A stretch of 43,901 bases of DNA from Equadaptatus sp045642025 (GTDB lineage Bacteria; Synergistota; Synergistia; Synergistales; Synergistaceae): assembly GCA_045642025.1 (NCBI GenBank), contig JAZUIB010000055.1, positions 1 through 43,901 of the forward strand. Direction: 5' to 3'. Made by a program: the position numbers and the translations under genes. Within the stretch, counting starts at the first letter, position 1; each line of letters starts with the position of its first letter. Shown piece after piece: positions 32,904-41,648 of the stretch. The notes below the pieces were generated by a model. That model made no database searches and was not told the DNA's origin. It saw only the letters and a program-made list of their open reading frames with translations.

Positions 32904-33299
32904 ATGAAGAAGAACCCCCAAAAAGAACTTCCGAGAGAGATTTCAATAAACGATGACAGTTTTAGTTTATCTCTGGGTATGATATTAGGTAAAAAAACAG
33001 AAGAAAAAGATGTTAAAAATACGGTTACTGCCAAAACCGCCAAAAGGGAAAATACTGTACACAAAGAAAAACTTCAGCGTTACAGTCTTCAACGGCAGAC
33101 GGCCGGGCGCAGCGGCAAAGTTGTTACTCTTGTTGTTTTCCCGCAAAACACGGTATCAGGACTTGAAGTTTTGGCAAAAGAAATGCGTAAAGCACTTGGC
33201 TGCGGTGCACACGTTGAAGCAAACAAGGTTGTACTGCAAGGTGATCTGGCAGAAAGAGCAGAACAATGGCTTGAAAAAAGAAAACTGCAAAATGAATGA
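32904..33299 (+). CDS. SUI1/YciH-like translation factor
   Basis: This 131-residue protein has a SUI1 (eIF1-like) domain in its C-terminal half. RQTAGRSGKVVTLVV (64-78), a helix (GLEVLAKEMRKALG) and LQGDLAERAEQWL (111-123) match the order of elements in bacterial YciH. The N-terminal 60 residues are charged and probably disordered. Eukaryotic eIF1 polices start-codon choice; the bacterial role is less clear. The ATG at 32904 lies 12 bases past AAGGGAG, a rather long spacing, but the nearer ATG at 32897 is in a frame that soon closes. Confidence 0.8.
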   Translation: MKKNPQKELPREISINDDSFSLSLGMILGKKTEEKDVKNTVTAKTAKRENTVHKEKLQRYSLQRQTAGRSGKVVTLVVFPQNTVSGLEVLAKEMRKALGCGAHVEANKVVLQGDLAERAEQWLEKRKLQNE

Positions 33300-33586
33300 A
33301 TTTTGTATGATACGAAATGTATTTGAAACGCTGAATTTTGTCGGAATTACAATCGGTGCGGCAACATTGCTTATAATATGAATTTTTCACCCTATAGTTA
33401 TAAAAAGCGGGGAAAAAACGTCCGGACATTCTTCTTTTTAGCGGGAATTGCTGCCGCACCGGCAGGCTGCTTTCACCGATACTCGGAGTGCTTTCGGTAA
33501 CCTGCATATGGACAAAAAAAGAGCACGGCATTAAGCCGGCTCTTAATAATGACCAATTTGGTAATTTGTAATTTGTCATTATCTTT
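33300..33586. other. Intergenic region after the SUI1-like gene
   Basis: A 287-bp gap without a supported gene. It holds the leftward terminator at 33514-33544 and a short direct repeat of TAATTTG(T) near 33560. A dyad GCTGCCGCACCGGCAG lies near 33450. I see no clear rightward terminator for the SUI1-like gene. Confidence 0.5.
33514..33544 (-). terminator. Terminator of the patatin gene
   Basis: On the minus strand, AAGAGC and CGGC-type arms (10 bp with one bulged base) around a five-base loop, followed by TTTTTTT. It lies about 45 bp past the patatin stop. Confidence 0.82.
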
Positions 33587-35941
33587 CTACGGCAGCGGAC
33601 CTTTCCACCATTTCGGTATTCCAAGCGAGTAGCCGATGACAAATTCATTTTTGTCCCCCCCTCTGTAGTCTCTATATATAGTATCATGGCCTCTGCTCTG
33701 TCCATAAGCCAGAATAATAGAACCAGGCAGGAAGTTTGTAGGTATATCAAGTTGTACACCGGCTTCCCAGGCAGTGTACATTGTTTCGTTCCAGCCCATC
33801 GAAGTTCTGCCGCCGGCCACAAAGAATTCTGTGTTTATGCCGCCCCACCAAGACTTCATCAGCACTTTAGAGGCGGCAAACTTTGCCCAGTATGCCTGTT
33901 CGCCGATAAGCGGATCGTGTGCAAGCGTCCACATCTCGTTTCTTGAGCCGAGCTGTGCGTAATACGGAGGCAGAACGTCTGTTGATTTGACTTTGTATGC
34001 TGCTGTGTGAAGACCGCCGGAGAGCGAAACCAGCCAGTTGGATTTAAGCGGCAGCTTTGCTATGAACTCCGTGCGCGAGAATATGCTTTCGCCGTGCGGA
34101 AACCAAAGGTCGCTCATGAGAGCAAAGCCTTTTGTGGGAACCACAGGGTCGTCAAGAGAGTTTATGCCGACAGATGCCGCGATGCCATGCAGAGTTTTGT
34201 CCTTTTCATCTATTTGCCAACTACCCTCAATGCCGGTAAATTTTCCGTGCGCTTTATAATCGGTGTGTCCAAAAGCATAACCTAAGCCAAGCCGGATTTT
34301 GTCATGGTTAAAGTTCTTGTAAATCATGGCCTTGCCACTGAAACGCTTATATTTTTCAGGTTCGGAAAGATTGATAGCAGAACCGTTATCAAAAATATAG
34401 TGTTCCATAAAACGGTTGTTGAAATTGTCTTCCTGTGTAAGTGCTGCAGACAAACCAAACTGCCAGTCGTTTTTAGTAAGAGCTGTGAAGTAACGCCCCA
34501 TAATACCCCAGTTAGTACCACCGCGTAACTCAAGATCTGCCGTGTCACCGTCCATAATTAAATTGTGCCCGAGTGCTGCTACAGAAAGCCAGCGGTCGCT
34601 GTTAAGATTTGAGCTGTAACCAGAAAGACTGAGTTCAACCTTGGGCGGCTGCTTGACATCAAGTGTTACGCGTACCATATCTCTGCTGATATTATCTATT
34701 CGCGGTTCGACAGATTTAATTTCGCTGCGTGCGGACAGTTCATTGACGGCAGATGAAATTTTTGCCATATTAAGCGGCTGGTCAATCCATTCCCTGTAAC
34801 GTTCGCGGAAGGTTTTTGCAATGTTTGCCGGAACACCTTTGATGGCAAGTTCTTTGACAATCAGCGGTTTTGTCTGTTCCGGGCCTGTATGCATTTTTGC
34901 GGGAATATATTTGTGGTAGTTATCAACTATAGTTTTAATTTCGTCTATTTTTGATTCTGCCGCCTTAACACCTCTGTCCATTATGCCGTCATAGCCATCT
35001 GCATCCAGGGTGCCGAGGCCTTTACAGTCAACTTGTATCACTGCGTCGGCAGCATTGCAGTTTTCAATAATCTGGTCATGCATAAGGATTTCAAGCGATT
35101 GTGCAGAAATGGCCAACATATTATCCAGTTTACCGGTTTTGCCTTCGATAGACATCGGAGACAGGTTAACGGCAATTACAGGGTGTCCCGGGAATATTTT
35201 TTTTGCTATAAGCACTGGTAAATTGGCTTTGAGACCACCATCAACAAGCATACGCCCATCTCTTTCCCACGGCTCAAATATTGCCGGTAAAGACATAGAA
35301 GCGCGTAGCGCGGAAGCTAGGTTTCCTGAGCGCAGAACTACAGATTCACCCGACTGCAAATCTGTTGCTACAGCCGCAAAAGGCACCGGAAACCTGTCAA
35401 AATCTGTTTCTGCAACACGCGAAGTTAACTCCTGCAGCATCTGATACAGGTCTTTTGAACTTAACAGGGCTTTTTTACCAAGAACCTCGCCATTGCCGGT
35501 GATATTCAGATTAAAAAGACGTTCATTGTTTTTGGGCTGATAACTTGTACTTTCAAAAGCAAGAGATTTATCCTTACGGCCTGAAATGATTTCCATAAGA
35601 TTTAGTTTCAAAACAACATCGCGGGCTTCTTTTGGCGTCCATCCTGTAGCAAAAAGGCTGCCGATAATTGAACCCATGGAAGTGCCTACAATCCCTGCAA
35701 TTGGAATATGTTCGCGTTCAAGAACCTCAAAAACGCCTATATGCGCAAGACCTTTGGTACCACCGCCGCACAAAGCAAGAACCACACCGTCTTTGTGATA
35801 AAAGCCCCAGTCATCATTGTGCTGAGTCATCTCCTGTGTGGTTGCAGGCTTGTCCGGATATGCCGCGTGCGCTGTGCCTGCGGTAATTCCGGAAAAGAGA
35901 CATATAAGCAGTAAAATCGAAATTAAACGTGAGATTTTCAT
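33587..35941 (-). CDS. Patatin-like phospholipase with POTRA and outer-membrane beta-barrel
   Basis: This 784-residue protein begins with a signal peptide (MKISRLIS, hydrophobic core, AHA near 26). The patatin domain has the oxyanion loop GGGTKG (59-64), the nucleophile GTSMG (86-90) and the aspartate in DGG (MLVDGGLKAN). A POTRA-like segment follows (IVKELAIKGVPANIAKTF, about 360-420), then about 340 residues of alternating aromatic and polar strands ending in WWKGPLP, as in BamA/Omp85-type barrels. This is the layout of type Vd autotransporters such as PlpD. The ATG at 35941 is preferred over 35947 and 35950 for its spacing from GGAG. It shows that the host has an outer membrane. Confidence 0.88.
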   Translation of the reverse strand: MKISRLISILLLICLFSGITAGTAHAAYPDKPATTQEMTQHNDDWGFYHKDGVVLALCGGGTKGLAHIGVFEVLEREHIPIAGIVGTSMGSIIGSLFATGWTPKEARDVVLKLNLMEIISGRKDKSLAFESTSYQPKNNERLFNLNITGNGEVLGKKALLSSKDLYQMLQELTSRVAETDFDRFPVPFAAVATDLQSGESVVLRSGNLASALRASMSLPAIFEPWERDGRMLVDGGLKANLPVLIAKKIFPGHPVIAVNLSPMSIEGKTGKLDNMLAISAQSLEILMHDQIIENCNAADAVIQVDCKGLGTLDADGYDGIMDRGVKAAESKIDEIKTIVDNYHKYIPAKMHTGPEQTKPLIVKELAIKGVPANIAKTFRERYREWIDQPLNMAKISSAVNELSARSEIKSVEPRIDNISRDMVRVTLDVKQPPKVELSLSGYSSNLNSDRWLSVAALGHNLIMDGDTADLELRGGTNWGIMGRYFTALTKNDWQFGLSAALTQEDNFNNRFMEHYIFDNGSAINLSEPEKYKRFSGKAMIYKNFNHDKIRLGLGYAFGHTDYKAHGKFTGIEGSWQIDEKDKTLHGIAASVGINSLDDPVVPTKGFALMSDLWFPHGESIFSRTEFIAKLPLKSNWLVSLSGGLHTAAYKVKSTDVLPPYYAQLGSRNEMWTLAHDPLIGEQAYWAKFAASKVLMKSWWGGINTEFFVAGGRTSMGWNETMYTAWEAGVQLDIPTNFLPGSIILAYGQSRGHDTIYRDYRGGDKNEFVIGYSLGIPKWWKGPLP

Positions 35942-35966
35942 TACCATCATCTCCGTACAACTTTTT

Positions 35967-35995
35967 TTGTGCTCAACAATATTTTACCGTATAAT
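35967..35995 (+). promoter_or_regulatory. Promoter of cardiolipin synthase
   Basis: TTGTGC at 35967-35972, a 17-base spacer and TATAAT at 35990-35995, 33 bases before the ATG at 36029. The -35 matches the consensus in its first three bases only. Confidence 0.6.
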
Positions 35996-36028
35996 AGTAT
36001 CTGCAACAAGAGGAAGGAGTATACTCTT

Positions 36029-37597
36029 ATGTGGAAACGGACACGATACATCCTGGCGGCCATTCTGATGGCCTATCTTATAGGTGCTGCACCGCTGATT
36101 ATAGATTTCATAAACGATAAAATTATTTACAATTCGGCAAATGTAATATCTTTACGGCCGGAAGTTGCAAATTATATTTCTGTGACGCTTGCCAAGGTGC
36201 GCAGCTACAGTAAATATTTTATTATAATTTACACAGCTGTTATTGCGGCGCTTATTTTCCTTGAAAACAGCAATCCTGACAGAACACTGCTTTGGATACT
36301 TGTGCTTATTATGGTTCCTTTTTTGGGAATGATACTTTACCTTCTTATAGGTCCGGATTTTGACAATATACGAAGACGCCATAAATTTCGTCCGCGTGAA
36401 ATGGTGCCTGTACCTGAAGAATACAAACAGGATTTATGTGTGCAGACAGCACAAATGCTGCGCGAAGTTTCAGGCGCAGAGCTTACCTGCCGCAACAACA
36501 TACAGCCGCTTATAAACGGAGAAGAAACATTTGAATATATGTTCAGTGCCATAAATGCCGCAAAAACTTTTGTACATCTGCAGTCTTTTATTATTAAAGA
36601 CGACAGTACAGGACGTAAACTGCAGAAAACTTTGCTTGATGCAGCGGCGCGTGGTGTAAAAGTTCGTGTACTTTATGATGCAATAGGCAGCCGTAAAATT
36701 ACAAAAGCATTTGTTCAGAAACTGCGGGATGCAGGCGTGCGCTGTATATCCTTTATGCCGGTATCCTTTCCTATGTTCCGCAGAAAGATGAACTTCAGAA
36801 ACCATCGTAAAATCTGTGTCATTGACGGCGAAATCGCGTTTACCGGCGGTCTTAACTTCAGCGACAACTACATTCACAAAAGCGAAATGGGCTTCTGGCG
36901 TGATACACACGTTCGTGTTGAAGGAGAAGCTGTAAAAGAACTGCACAAAATTTTCCTTGCCGACTGGGAAGACAGAACAGAAGAAAAACCGGAAGATGTA
37001 ATAAAATCAGACGGTGTTGTGTATAAAGAAAACTTTGACAATCTGCCTGAAATCCCAATGCAGATAGTAGCCAGCGGGGTTTCTGCGCCATGGCATACAA
37101 TAGAAATGGGCTTTATGAGTGCAATTTCACGTGCCAAAAGCAGACTGTGGATGACAACGCCGTACATAGTACCCGGGCCTCATATTACCTCTGCGCTGCA
37201 CATAGCCGCCCTCAGCGGAGTTGACGTGCGCATCATAATTCCGGAAAAAGGAGACCATTTCCTAGTTTACTGGGGCGGACGAAGCCATATTGAAGAACTG
37301 CTTGCGGCCGGCGTGAAAATTTTTCTTTACCGTAAAGGTTTTATGCATGCAAAAACACTTGTTGCCGATGATGACATATGTTCTGTTGGTACCTGCAACC
37401 TTGATGTCCGTTCGCTTGAAATCAATTTTGAAGACCAATTATTTGTTTACGACAATGCAACAACAAATATATTTGAACAGCAGTTTGAAGAAGATTTCAA
37501 AGAATGCCGCGAACTAACACTCGAAGAATGGCGCAAGCGCTCCTTTACGGACAGACTGCTTGAATCTTTCGGCAAACTGTACTCTGCGCAAATTTAA
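36029..37597 (+). CDS. cls: Cardiolipin synthase, PLD type
   Basis: This 522-residue inner-membrane enzyme condenses phospholipids into cardiolipin. Hydrophobic segments lie at about 8-25, 62-78 and 87-108. Two phospholipase D motifs follow: HRKICVID (His259, Lys261, Asp266) and HAKTLVAD (His440, Lys442, Asp447). The length and layout are standard for the Cls family. The start at 36029 has AAGGAG 9 bases upstream; the frame opens 20 codons earlier but without a ribosome site. It diverges from the patatin phospholipase gene, and both act on membrane lipids. Confidence 0.93.
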   Translation: MWKRTRYILAAILMAYLIGAAPLIIDFINDKIIYNSANVISLRPEVANYISVTLAKVRSYSKYFIIIYTAVIAALIFLENSNPDRTLLWILVLIMVPFLGMILYLLIGPDFDNIRRRHKFRPREMVPVPEEYKQDLCVQTAQMLREVSGAELTCRNNIQPLINGEETFEYMFSAINAAKTFVHLQSFIIKDDSTGRKLQKTLLDAAARGVKVRVLYDAIGSRKITKAFVQKLRDAGVRCISFMPVSFPMFRRKMNFRNHRKICVIDGEIAFTGGLNFSDNYIHKSEMGFWRDTHVRVEGEAVKELHKIFLADWEDRTEEKPEDVIKSDGVVYKENFDNLPEIPMQIVASGVSAPWHTIEMGFMSAISRAKSRLWMTTPYIVPGPHITSALHIAALSGVDVRIIIPEKGDHFLVYWGGRSHIEELLAAGVKIFLYRKGFMHAKTLVADDDICSVGTCNLDVRSLEINFEDQLFVYDNATTNIFEQQFEEDFKECRELTLEEWRKRSFTDRLLESFGKLYSAQI

Positions 37598-37737
37598 CGC
37601 ACCTACGCTCCGGCAAACTGTACACAGATAATACCCCTGCACAGAAAACAGCTAAGAAAAGCACCGAACAGACACACAAACCTCTGCCCTGTGTTTTTAA
37701 AAAAATAAACATTTTCAAAACTTAACGGAGATATAAT

Positions 37738-38883
37738 ATGTTAAAAAAATCCGGAAAGGCTGAAAAGCCGCCCGTAACGACAAACAAAATATTTTGGCTG
37801 GCTTTTGCCGCGGCATACGGTGCTACCCTACTGAGCTGCTGCAAATATCTGCAGCCGGACGGCAAAAAGTGGCCTGTTGCTTTATTTGCCGCGGTGAACA
37901 TTTTATTTGCTGCAGGGTGGCTGTATTTTAAAATCATCTATAAACCGCAGCGTCTGCAGGCAAATAGAAATGACGAACGTGTTTTAGGCGGATGGCTCCT
38001 GTTTGGTCTGACAGCATTTATTTTACTGCGTTCCATTAAGCCTGATACTACTCTCAATATCATACTGCTTTTATTTGTGGCGCTTATGACTGCTGTACTG
38101 AGCACTGCTGTTGTGGTTCTGCTGAAAACAAAAATTCTAATGACACATATTGAAATTTCCACACCTAAAATTAACTGTGACAGAATAAGAATAGCTCACT
38201 TTACAGACATTCATGCCGGACTATGGGCAGGTGCGGACATGCTTCGTGCTCTAGTTGAAACTGTAAATGCCGCAAAGCCGGACATTATTGTCTGCACAGG
38301 CGATCTTAAAGATGAAAAACTTGGTGAAGAATGCAGCGCCGAACTCAGCAGACTTGCCAATCTAAAAGCGTCTCACGGAAAATTTGTCATTCTCGGAAAC
38401 TACGATTACACAAATACTGATTTTGCCTCTGCCTTTGCCGATGCCTGCGGCTTTACAATGCTGAACGGCACAGCTCAAGAGGCGGCAGGAATTATAATTG
38501 CGGGCTGTGGTGACAGAGACCAGTGTATAAAACAGCAATGGGGGCTTACAAAATCCGAACAACTGATACTGAACTACGAATTTGTGCAGAAACACACATT
38601 CCTTCTCGTACTGCGCCACAGACCACTGATTGAAGACGGACAGCGAACACATTTTGACCTTCAACTTTCAGGCGCGAAACATGGCATATCCCTTTTAACC
38701 CTTGCGCTGCGCAAACTCGGCCTCTCCATAGGCAGAGGAAAATGCAAAAACTGCGGACAGGGCGGATTGCTTTATCAGGCAGCAGGTGCAGGCTACATTG
38801 GTGCTCCTGCACGCATTTTCTGTATGCCGGAAGTGGTACTTATTGATCTTGTAAAAAACAGCGGCAGCACAGAAGAAGATTAA
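37738..38883 (+). CDS. Membrane metallophosphoesterase-like protein with altered motifs
   Basis: This 381-residue protein has about four N-terminal hydrophobic segments (17-36, 46-66, 83-100, 106-129) and a C-terminal calcineurin-like domain of the YkuE/YaeI type. Motifs are FTDIHAG (155-161), GDLKDE (188-193), GNYD (220-223), LRHRP (292-296) and SGAKHG (311-316). The usual GNH(D/E) has Tyr for the catalytic His, and the usual GHTHG is GAKHG, losing one metal-ligand His. Activity may be reduced or altered. Related proteins act on phospholipid or lipid A intermediates, but the substrate is unknown. It is read in the same direction as cls, 140 bp downstream. Confidence 0.78.
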   Translation: MLKKSGKAEKPPVTTNKIFWLAFAAAYGATLLSCCKYLQPDGKKWPVALFAAVNILFAAGWLYFKIIYKPQRLQANRNDERVLGGWLLFGLTAFILLRSIKPDTTLNIILLLFVALMTAVLSTAVVVLLKTKILMTHIEISTPKINCDRIRIAHFTDIHAGLWAGADMLRALVETVNAAKPDIIVCTGDLKDEKLGEECSAELSRLANLKASHGKFVILGNYDYTNTDFASAFADACGFTMLNGTAQEAAGIIIAGCGDRDQCIKQQWGLTKSEQLILNYEFVQKHTFLLVLRHRPLIEDGQRTHFDLQLSGAKHGISLLTLALRKLGLSIGRGKCKNCGQGGLLYQAAGAGYIGAPARIFCMPEVVLIDLVKNSGSTEED

Positions 38884-39071
38884 CAAAAGACACAAGAACG
38901 ATGGCCGGCATAGGAGGTAGAATATCCGTAAAATATATGCCCGACCTCAGCTGCAAATTCTAACAAAAAAGCTGTCAACAAGCGAAATATAAACAAAGCA
39001 AGGATACATAAATACAACAAAACAATAGTGGCGATACAAAGTGGCACAGGTGAGAAAAACCAATTTTATAC

Positions 39072-39100
39072 TTGAAAAATTGGGCATTTAGGACGATAAT
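39072..39100 (+). promoter_or_regulatory. Promoter of the hydrogenase operon
   Basis: TTGAAA at 39072-39077, a 17-base spacer and GATAAT at 39095-39100. The transcription start would be near 39107, giving a leader of about 145 nt. Confidence 0.68.
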
Positions 39101-39113
39101 AACCAGCGGACGT

Positions 39114-39133
39114 TTGTGCATTAAGGTGCACAG
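39114..39133 (+). promoter_or_regulatory. Rex-like operator candidate
   Basis: The dyad TTGTGCA, six bases, TGCACAG matches the TTGTG...CACAA shape of Rex sites with one arm mismatch. It lies about +8 to +27 from the predicted start, a repressing position. Rex senses the NADH/NAD+ ratio and often controls NADH-linked hydrogenases. The central spacing is 2 bases longer than the classical site. Confidence 0.4.
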
Positions 39134-39251
39134 GTTGTGTGTGCACGCAAACAGACGCCGCAAAAACACTTATGTTTAATTGCCGCAGGAATTAAAACCT
39201 TGCGGCAGCAAAGTTTACGAAATTAAATTCCCTACAAGGAGGGTGCGTTCC

Positions 39252-39731
39252 ATGGCGGTAACCGCAGCAGAAAAAGAGAAGCTTCTTGATGAACTCCTCG
39301 AGCAGTACCAGGGTTTCAGAGGCGCGACAATTCCAGTGCTTCAGAAAGCCCAGGCAATTTTCGGATATCTTCCGAAAGAAGTGCTGATCAAAATCAGCAA
39401 AGCAATCAACGTTCCCATCAGCAAGATTTACGGTGTTGTAACATTCTATGCTCAGTTCCATCTTGAGCCGAGAGGCGAACACATCGTACGTTCATGCCAG
39501 GGCACAGCCTGCCACGTTCGCGGCGGCAAAGTTGTTCTTGAGGCCATGCAGAAAAAACTTGGTCTTTCAGACGACAAATGCACAACAGACGACCTCAAAT
39601 TCACAATCGAAACAGTTGCCTGTATCGGTGCATGTGCTCTTGCTCCCTGCGTAATGGTTGACGAAGACACGCACGGACGTCTTACTTCAGACAAAGCCTG
39701 CGCAATGCTCGACACATACGCAAAAGCGTAA
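39252..39731 (+). CDS. hndA: NADH-linked [FeFe]-hydrogenase subunit A (NuoE-like)
   Basis: This 159-residue thioredoxin-fold protein is homologous to the 24-kDa subunit of complex I and carries one [2Fe-2S] cluster. The ligands are Cys82 and Cys87 (SCQGTACH) and Cys124 and Cys128 (CIGACALAPC region). It is the smallest subunit of a trimeric soluble hydrogenase, passing electrons between the NADH-binding subunit and its partners. The start has AAGGAGGG 8 bases upstream; an earlier in-frame ATG overlaps the leader hairpin and is rejected. The hndC-type gene follows after 13 bp. Confidence 0.93.
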   Translation: MAVTAAEKEKLLDELLEQYQGFRGATIPVLQKAQAIFGYLPKEVLIKISKAINVPISKIYGVVTFYAQFHLEPRGEHIVRSCQGTACHVRGGKVVLEAMQKKLGLSDDKCTTDDLKFTIETVACIGACALAPCVMVDEDTHGRLTSDKACAMLDTYAKA

Positions 39732-39744
39732 GGGGGAAAAGGTT

Positions 39745-41622
39745 ATGCAGATTAAAACAATCGAACAGCTCCATCAGGTCAAAGCCGACGCAGTCGCAGC
39801 CCTTAAAGCAAGAAACGACGTAAAAACGCAAATAATTCTCGGTATGGGCACCTGCGGAATAGCGGCAGGCGGCCGTGCGGTACTTGCCGCTGTTGAAGAA
39901 CAGGTCAAAAAGAACGGTCTTGAAGACAAAGTTTGCATCTATTCAACAGGCTGCATTGGTATGTGCCACAACGAACCGCTTCTTGACGTAGTACGCCCCG
40001 GCGAGGATCGTGTTACCTACGGTTCAGTCACACCAGCAGACGTTGAAAAAATCTTTGCAGACCATGTCCTTGGCGGCAACATCTGCAAAGAAAAAGCAAT
40101 TGCGCGAATCCCGCAGGAAGGCGCAAAAACAGTTGACCTTCCGGCATACAGCGAAATGCCGTTCTATGCCAAACAGCGCAAAAACGCTCTTAAAAACTGC
40201 GGTTACATCAACCCAGATTCACTTGAAGAATACATCGCGGCAGACGGTTACGAAGCACTTGCGAAAGCAGTTCTCACCCTTACGCCGGACGATGTAATCG
40301 ATGAAGTCAAAAAATCAGGTCTTCGCGGTCGCGGCGGCGGCGGATTCCCGACAGGACTCAAATGGAGTTTCTGCCAAAAATCACAGGGCCCGAAAAAATA
40401 CATCATCTGCAATGCTGACGAAGGAGACCCAGGCGCATTTATGGACCGCTCACTTCTCGAGGGAGACCCACATGCAGTGCTCGAAGGCATGGCGCTCGGT
40501 GCATACGCAATCGGAGCTGACGAAGGCTATATCTACTGCCGTGCGGAATATCCGCTTGCAATCAAACGTCTGAACCAGGCCATTGCACAGGCAGAAGAAG
40601 CAGGTGTTCTCGGCAACAACATTTTCGGAACAAACTTCAGCTTCAAACTTCATGTCAAAGAAGGCGCAGGCGCATTTGTTTGCGGTGAAGAAACAGCTCT
40701 TATGAAGTCAACCGAAGGACAGCGCGGCATGCCGCGTCCACGCCCGCCATTCCCGGCAGTTAAAGGTCTGTGGGACAAACCTTCAAACATCAACAATGTC
40801 GAAACATGGGGCAACGTGCCGTGCATCATCAGAGACGGCGGTGAAGCCTACGCTAAATACGGCACAGAAAAATCAAAAGGCACAAAAGTATTTGCCCTCA
40901 CCGGCAAAATCAATAACCCGGGTCTTGCCGAAGTTCCCATGGGAATTACAATGCGCGAAATCATCTTTGAAATTGCCGGCGGCATTCCTGACGGCAAAAA
41001 ATTCAAAGCAGTCCAGATCGGCGGACCTTCAGGCGGCTGTATGCCGGAAGAACTGCTCGACACCCCCGTTGACTACGACTCACTCATCGCCGCAGGCGCA
41101 ATGATGGGTTCCGGCGGACTTGTTGTAATGGACGAAACAACCTGTATGGTTGACGTTGCAAAATTCTTCCTTACCTTCACACAGTCAGAATCCTGCGGAA
41201 AATGCACCCCGTGCCGCGAAGGAACAAAACGTATGCTTGAAATCCTCACCGGTATCACGGAAGGCAGAGGCAAAGAAGGAGACATCGAAAGACTCCAGAA
41301 ACTTGCCCGCTCAATCAGAGCAGGTGCGCTCTGCGCACTCGGCCAGACAGCGCCGAACCCTGTTCTTTCAACAATCCGCTATTTCCGCGATGAATACGAA
41401 GCACATATCAAAGACAAAAAATGCCCGGCAGGCGCATGCCAGAAACTTGTCAGTTACCACATCACAGATGCCTGCAAAGGCTGCAGTTTATGTGCTAAAA
41501 ACTGCCCAGCGGGCGCAATCTCGGGCGAACTCAAACATCAGTTTGTTATCGACCAGAGCAAATGCATTAAATGCGGCGTCTGCATGAACAACTGCCGCTT
41601 CAACGCAATTGTCCGCGAATAA
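39745..41622 (+). CDS. hndC: NADH-linked [FeFe]-hydrogenase flavin subunit (NuoF-like, HndC/HydB)
   Basis: This 625-residue subunit binds NADH, FMN and several Fe-S clusters. It begins with a thioredoxin-like [2Fe-2S] domain (about 28-110; Cys37, Cys64, Cys70, Cys74), the part that is a separate HndB protein in Desulfovibrio. The NuoF core has GRGGGGFPTG (195-204) and the [4Fe-4S] motif ESCGKCTPC (Cys484, 487, 490) with Cys530. Two ferredoxin-type clusters end the protein (Cys577, 580, 583, 587 and 607, 610, 613, 617). This layout matches the HydB subunit of trimeric, potentially electron-bifurcating hydrogenases. Shine-Dalgarno GGGGG lies upstream; hndD follows after 26 bp. Confidence 0.94.
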   Translation: MQIKTIEQLHQVKADAVAALKARNDVKTQIILGMGTCGIAAGGRAVLAAVEEQVKKNGLEDKVCIYSTGCIGMCHNEPLLDVVRPGEDRVTYGSVTPADVEKIFADHVLGGNICKEKAIARIPQEGAKTVDLPAYSEMPFYAKQRKNALKNCGYINPDSLEEYIAADGYEALAKAVLTLTPDDVIDEVKKSGLRGRGGGGFPTGLKWSFCQKSQGPKKYIICNADEGDPGAFMDRSLLEGDPHAVLEGMALGAYAIGADEGYIYCRAEYPLAIKRLNQAIAQAEEAGVLGNNIFGTNFSFKLHVKEGAGAFVCGEETALMKSTEGQRGMPRPRPPFPAVKGLWDKPSNINNVETWGNVPCIIRDGGEAYAKYGTEKSKGTKVFALTGKINNPGLAEVPMGITMREIIFEIAGGIPDGKKFKAVQIGGPSGGCMPEELLDTPVDYDSLIAAGAMMGSGGLVVMDETTCMVDVAKFFLTFTQSESCGKCTPCREGTKRMLEILTGITEGRGKEGDIERLQKLARSIRAGALCALGQTAPNPVLSTIRYFRDEYEAHIKDKKCPAGACQKLVSYHITDACKGCSLCAKNCPAGAISGELKHQFVIDQSKCIKCGVCMNNCRFNAIVRE

Positions 41623-41648
41623 TTCCGGAGCAGAGAGGAGAAAACATC

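Larger units (their letters stand above)
38884..39251 (+). other. Leader region of the hydrogenase operon
   Basis: This 368-bp gap has no supported gene. It holds the promoter at 39072-39100, a Rex-like dyad at 39114-39133, a further GTGCAC at 39141 and a leader hairpin at 39181-39207 (TGCCGCA with TGCGGCA). It ends in a strong AAGGAGGG Shine-Dalgarno. The first 180 bases (38884-39065) show nothing recognisable, and no terminator for the phosphoesterase gene is visible. Confidence 0.6.
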
